A stretch of 8,312 nucleotides of DNA from the NCBI GenBank assembly GCA_003601535.1, contig PIXW01000030.1:1-8312 (forward strand), read 5' to 3'. Below are positions 5,375 through 8,312 of the stretch, piece after piece. Both the position numbers and the translations under genes were made by a program. This DNA comes from ANME-2 cluster archaeon. GTDB taxonomy: Archaea; Halobacteriota; Methanosarcinia; Methanosarcinales; Methanogasteraceae. The notes below the pieces were generated by a model. The model saw nothing but the letters and a program-made list of their open reading frames with translations. It was not told the origin of the DNA and did no database searches. Every line of letters begins with the position of its first letter. The first letter of the stretch is position 1.

Positions 5375-6466
5375 TCACTTCCGCACAACCACAGTCAGCA
5401 CATCCCCATCACTTAATATATGTGCCAGACCCACATGCTGCCCTGCGTGTTTTGCTGATCTGCCCCACACCTGTGCATATCTGAACTTTTTCACAAAGTC
5501 ACGGTGGATGGTAGAGCAGACATCAGCCACGGTTGAATGATTCTTCATGATCATTGGTTCATCCATGTCCGGTGGCTTTCCCTGCGGCTTTAAATAGATG
5601 CGTATGAACCCGAGTTCGGTATGTATCCTCTCCTTTAAGAGATCAAGATTCCTATCCGCATCCGCAGAGATCATGACCGCATCAGGGAATCGGTTCCTGC
5701 ACTCTGATATAGTATGCTGATCCGCGAGATCGATCTTGTTTATGATCGTTATGGCACGGATGTACCTTCGATTTCCAGCAATCGCGTCGATCAGTTCATC
5801 TATGGTGATATTTTTTCTTATTATTATGCTTGCATTGTGTATCTTGTATTCTGACAAAACAGACTGGATTGTTTTCTTATCAAGATCGATATCAACGGTG
5901 CTGTTTACTATGATTCCATCTCTGGCTGATTTATGAATAACAATATCGGGAGGGTCGGTATTTATCCGAATACCTGCGTCATATAACTCCTTTACAAGCA
6001 CGTCATACTGTTGTAGCCGGAACACATCAATGATGATCAGGATCATGTCTGCATTCCGTATCACCGAGATTACTTCTCTGCCGCGCCCGCGTCCAAGCGA
6101 TGCACCCCGGATGATCCCTGGAATGTCAAGAAACTGCATGCGTGCTCCGCGATACTCAAGCGTTCCCGGAATTACATCGAGTGTGGTAAACTCATAAGCA
6201 GCCACCTCTGCGCTGGCGCCTGTGAGGGCATTCAGAAGCGTGGACTTTCCGACCGATGGGAAACCAACCATCACGATGGTGGCATCTCCTGATTTTCGTA
6301 TGCCGTACCCCTCGCCGCCAGACTTCGATGCTGCACGCTTCTGCACCTCATCCCGGAGTCTGGCAATCTTCGCTTTGAGTCTTCCGATGTGATGGGATGT
6401 CGCCTTGTTGTAGGGAGTCCTTCTGATCTCTTCCTCAACGCTCCTGATATCATCAACGATCGTCAT
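5375..6466 (-). CDS. DRG-family (OBG/TRAFAC) GTP-binding protein with TGS domain
   Basis: The 363-residue protein is a developmentally-regulated-GTP-binding (DRG) type GTPase, a family present in nearly all archaea and eukaryotes and linked to ribosomes and translation. An N-terminal charged helical region (1-50) precedes the G domain: G1 GFPSVGKST (68-76), switch I YEFTTLDVIPG (91-101), G3 DIPG (114-117) followed by IIRGASLGRGRGREV, G4 NKID (243-246) and G5 SADA (267-270). A helical S5D2L-like insertion lies between G3 and G4 (about 155-235). The TGS domain occupies about 288-363, ending LAHILSDGDVLTVVVRK. Length and order are normal. No Shine-Dalgarno is seen; a TATA-like ACCATAAACC at 6511-6502 would give a short leader. 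It lies upstream of the TA pair on the same strand but is separated from it by that pair's own promoter. Confidence 0.95.
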   Translation of the reverse strand: MTIVDDIRSVEEEIRRTPYNKATSHHIGRLKAKIARLRDEVQKRAASKSGGEGYGIRKSGDATIVMVGFPSVGKSTLLNALTGASAEVAAYEFTTLDVIPGTLEYRGARMQFLDIPGIIRGASLGRGRGREVISVIRNADMILIIIDVFRLQQYDVLVKELYDAGIRINTDPPDIVIHKSARDGIIVNSTVDIDLDKKTIQSVLSEYKIHNASIIIRKNITIDELIDAIAGNRRYIRAITIINKIDLADQHTISECRNRFPDAVMISADADRNLDLLKERIHTELGFIRIYLKPQGKPPDMDEPMIMKNHSTVADVCSTIHRDFVKKFRYAQVWGRSAKHAGQHVGLAHILSDGDVLTVVVRK

Positions 6467-6501
6467 TTTATGTTGATCATCTGTTCTATGTGGTGGATAT
6501 G

Positions 6502-6511
6502 GTTTATGGTC
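6502..6511 (-). promoter_or_regulatory. candidate DRG gene TATA box
   Basis: ACCATAAACC-type sequence on the minus strand lies about 36-45 nt before the DRG ATG at 6466. A predicted start near 6480 would leave a leader of about 14 nt. The match is only moderate. Confidence 0.35.
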
Positions 6512-6518
6512 AGGTGAA

Positions 6519-6533
6519 ACCGGATCATCCGGT
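6519..6533. promoter_or_regulatory. perfect 15-bp palindrome ACCGGAT-C-ATCCGGT, candidate operator
   Basis: The arms ACCGGAT (6519-6525) and ATCCGGT (6527-6533) are exact inverted repeats around one base, in the gap between the divergent DRG gene and ABC transporter operon. It lies about 8 nt upstream of the candidate DRG TATA box and about 30 nt upstream of the transporter TATA box. A dimeric regulator, for example a metal sensor controlling the transporter, is plausible but unproven. Confidence 0.5.
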
Positions 6534-6561
6534 ACCGCCTCGTTCCTGACACAGACCTGTG

Positions 6562-6573
6562 GTTACTTATAAC
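6562..6573 (+). promoter_or_regulatory. TATA box of the metal ABC transporter operon
   Basis: GTTACTTATAAC contains the TATA-like CTTATAAC. Archaeal spacing places the start near 6596, about 10 nt before the ATG at 6606, so the leader is too short for a typical ribosome binding site, and none is seen. GTTA and TAAC at the ends are inverted, echoing the GTTAC/GTAAC element at the phosphotransferase promoter. Confidence 0.45.
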
Positions 6574-6605
6574 AGCGATCACAACTCAAATCTAATAATC
6601 AGAAC

Positions 6606-7355
6606 ATGAACGACGAAGTTATCAATCTACGAAATGTGTGGGTACATTATGATAGCATGCCTGTGCTTGAGGATGTGTCTATCACGGTGTACCAGCATGA
6701 TTTCCTCGGTATCATAGGACCGAATGGAGGTGGAAAGAGTACCCTCTTAAGGGTCATGCTCGGGCTGGTGAAACCGAGCAGAGGAGAAGTCAGGGTTCTT
6801 GGAGGAGATCCAGAGCATAACAGAAGATATATCGGATATGTTCCTCAATATAGCCTCTTTGATATAAATTTCCCGATCAATGTCCGGGATGTGGTGCTGA
6901 CCGGGCGAGCAGGACATGCGCTCTTCAGGAGATATACCGATCAGGATAAGGAACTGGCATACAATGCACTGAAGATGGTGGATATGCTTCCATTCGAGAA
7001 CCGGCAGATCGGAGAACTCTCAGGAGGACAGAGGCAGAGGGTTTTCATTGCCAGAGCGCTGGCAGCCGGGCCAAAGGTGCTCCTGCTCGATGAGCCTGCA
7101 GCAGGCATCGATGCGCGTATGCAGACCGAATTCTACGAATTGCTGGAAAAACTGAAAGAGAAGATGGCAATCGTGATAGTGTCCCACGACATCACAGCAA
7201 TCTCTATTTATGTCGATACGATAGCCTGTCTCAACCGAAAGTTGTTCTATCATGGCTCAAAGGAGATAACTCCGGAGGATCTGATGGCAACATACCAGTG
7301 CCCGGTAGAACTGATCGCACACGGCGTCCCGCACCGGGTATTAAGAGAGCACTGA
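6606..7355 (+). CDS. ABC transporter ATP-binding protein, Zn/Mn-type metal uptake family
   Basis: The 249-residue ATPase energises import of a metal ion, most likely Zn(II) or Mn(II), as partner of the ABC-3 permease encoded next. Motifs are complete: Walker [10 protein letters not shown] (38-46), Q-loop around VPQY (79-82), signature LSGGQRQR (138-145), Walker B VLLLDEP (158-164), D-loop AAGID and the H-loop H194 in IVSHD. The GPNGGGKST form and the downstream permease place it in the ZnuC/MntB-like group. The C-terminal tail [18 protein letters not shown] (232-249) holds a cysteine and three histidines, which could sense or bind metal; that is inference. It ends 1 nt before the permease ATG. 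No substrate-binding protein gene is adjacent in the window. Confidence 0.93.
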   Translation: MNDEVINLRNVWVHYDSMPVLEDVSITVYQHDFLGIIGPNGGGKSTLLRVMLGLVKPSRGEVRVLGGDPEHNRRYIGYVPQYSLFDINFPINVRDVVLTGRAGHALFRRYTDQDKELAYNALKMVDMLPFENRQIGELSGGQRQRVFIARALAAGPKVLLLDEPAAGIDARMQTEFYELLEKLKEKMAIVIVSHDITAISIYVDTIACLNRKLFYHGSKEITPEDLMATYQCPVELIAHGVPHRVLREH

Positions 7356-7356
7356 T

Positions 7357-8181
7357 ATGATCGAGATACTGCAGTACGGATTCATGGTAAACGCGCTGGC
7401 AGCTGCATCACTGGCAGCCATCGCATGCGGGATCATCGGCGTATACGTGGTTGTAAAAAGGATCGTTTTTATCAGCGGTGGAATATCACATGCATCCTTT
7501 GGCGGCATCGGGCTCGGATACTTTCTCGGAATCGACCCTGTACTCTGCGTGATACCGTTCAGCATCGCTTCAGCGCTCTCTATCGGGGAGGTGAGCAGAC
7601 GAACAAAGGTGTCAGAGGATTCTGCAATCGGCATTATATGGACGATGGGCATGGCAATAGGAATCATGTTCATTTCACTGACACCCGGCTATGCTCCTGA
7701 TCTATTCAGTTATCTGTTCGGAAACATCCTGACAGTACCGCGTTCCGATCTCTTGATCATGCTTCTTCTGGATATAGCCATCATCACCGTCGTATACCTG
7801 CTGTACAAGGAATTTCTTGCAATCACATTCGACGAGGAGTTTGCAACAGTGATCGGCATCCCTGCTCACAAACTGTATCTCGTACTCCTTTGCTTGATTG
7901 CCCTTACAGTGGTGGTGCTGATACGGGTCGTTGGAGTCATTCTGGTGATCGCTCTTTTAACGATTCCTGCAGCAGTAAGTAGACGGTTTACAGACGATCT
8001 TCGAAAGATGATGGTCCTTTCAATATTTTTTGCTGCTTTATTCTCCATAACCGGACTGTATATGTCTTATGCCCTGGATTTGCCATCAGGATCAACGATC
8101 GTTCTGGTATCCGGAATTGTTTTCTCCCTTCTGGAATTGTTCAGGCATGTACGAAGGAATCCTCCTCTTTCTGCGGTTTGA
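7357..8181 (+). CDS. ABC-3 family metal transporter permease (ZnuB/MntC/TroC-like)
   Basis: This 274-residue integral membrane protein has about eight or nine hydrophobic helices (around residues 10-33, 43-58, 60-76, 89-108, 131-150, 171-189, 190-207, 217-240, 245-263). Family marks are [18 protein letters not shown] (41-58), [10 protein letters not shown] (86-95), [12 protein letters not shown] (116-127), the cytoplasmic [10 protein letters not shown] segment (159-168) that should contact the ATPase, [15 protein letters not shown] (192-206) and [12 protein letters not shown] (242-253). It forms the transmembrane channel of a Zn(II)/Mn(II)-type importer. Translation follows the ATPase gene after a single-base gap, so they are coupled. 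The metal specificity cannot be read from the sequence, and a periplasmic-type binding lipoprotein must be encoded elsewhere or left of this operon's missing partner. Confidence 0.93.
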   Translation: MIEILQYGFMVNALAAASLAAIACGIIGVYVVVKRIVFISGGISHASFGGIGLGYFLGIDPVLCVIPFSIASALSIGEVSRRTKVSEDSAIGIIWTMGMAIGIMFISLTPGYAPDLFSYLFGNILTVPRSDLLIMLLLDIAIITVVYLLYKEFLAITFDEEFATVIGIPAHKLYLVLLCLIALTVVVLIRVVGVILVIALLTIPAAVSRRFTDDLRKMMVLSIFFAALFSITGLYMSYALDLPSGSTIVLVSGIVFSLLELFRHVRRNPPLSAV

Positions 8182-8242
8182 TGTCTGTGCAATCATAAAG
8201 CGCATCCAAACCTTTTTCTGAATACCGATCAACATTTCTGCT

Positions 8243-8312
8243 ATGGAAGATTCCATGGAATATTCAAGAAACGCATTGATGGACTTCATCAAACTGAAAC
8301 CAACGGATATTG
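8243..8312 (+). CDS. start of an unrecognised plus-strand gene, partial
   Basis: An ATG at 8243 opens a frame that reads 23 residues, ending DFIKLKPTDI, and runs off the right edge. A second in-frame ATG at 8255 is an alternative start. The segment NALMDFIKLKPTDI resembles the lead-in helix of class I SAM-dependent methyltransferases (before a D/E-x-G-x-G-x-G motif), but that motif would lie beyond the window, so this is only a suggestion. A T-rich stretch CCTTTTTCTG (8211-8220) between the permease stop and this gene could end the transporter transcript. The 61-nt gap suggests a separate start is possible. Confidence 0.4.
   Translation, partial: MEDSMEYSRNALMDFIKLKPTDI

Noticed and set aside
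7020..7253. Minus-strand frame opposite the ABC ATPase
   Set aside because: Shadow of the conserved ATPase coding sequence.
8211..8220. CCTTTTTCTG as a transcription terminator of the transporter operon
   Set aside because: A single run of five T is weak evidence; it may equally be part of the promoter of the next gene, so it was not called as a feature.
8092..8292. 66-codon minus-strand frame at the right edge
   Set aside because: It overlaps the end of the permease gene and the start of the plus-strand frame, with no motif or promoter.

Overview
The window looks like a piece of a euryarchaeal (methanogen-related, Methanomicrobia/Methanosarcinales-like) chromosome. The main evidence is a pair of small minus-strand genes of which one matches the DUF2551 family known from methanogens. 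Supporting evidence comes from an archaeal-type DRG/TGS GTPase, TATA-box-like promoters with very short or absent leaders, ATGA gene overlaps, and only occasional Shine-Dalgarno sequences. Nine of the ten complete genes stop with TGA, one (vapC-like) with TAG, and none with TAA. The exact lineage cannot be fixed from this sequence.

Layout, left to right. (1) The 5' part of a minus-strand gene for a PhoU-type-domain protein (1-172), then an intergenic stretch with a small tandem repeat and a symmetrical element over a TATA-like box. (2) A plus-strand phosphotransferase of the APH/choline-kinase fold (425-1498) that ends 4 nt from the convergent gene pair. (3) A minus-strand two-gene unit, DUF2551 protein plus a winged-helix-like protein (2227-1503), overlapping by ATGA, with its own TATA box and ribosome binding site. 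(4) Minus-strand enolase (3543-2278). (5) A divergent region of about 290 nt with a strong TATA box and a 45-codon rubredoxin-like reading frame interrupted by an in-frame TAG, directly ahead of plus-strand proC (3833-4642). (6) A minus-strand toxin-antitoxin pair: AbrB-type antitoxin (5306-5052) and PIN-domain toxin (5055-4663). (7) A minus-strand DRG-type GTPase (6466-5375). (8) A divergent intergenic region with a perfect 15-bp palindrome. (9) A plus-strand metal-type ABC transporter, ATPase plus permease (6606-8181), followed by the start of another plus-strand gene cut by the window edge.

Most genes are independent units of core metabolism (enolase in glycolysis/gluconeogenesis, ProC in proline synthesis), translation-associated GTPase function (DRG) and transport. 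Three gene pairs are clear two-gene operons: DUF2551/wHTH, vapBC-like, and the ABC ATPase/permease. No mobile element, CRISPR array, rRNA or tRNA was recognised. The most unusual item is the interrupted rubredoxin-like frame at 3680-3817. It aligns without gaps to a rubredoxin-like zinc/iron-binding module except for one TAG codon and one lost cysteine, so it is either a fresh pseudogene or, less likely, an amber-decoded mini-protein.
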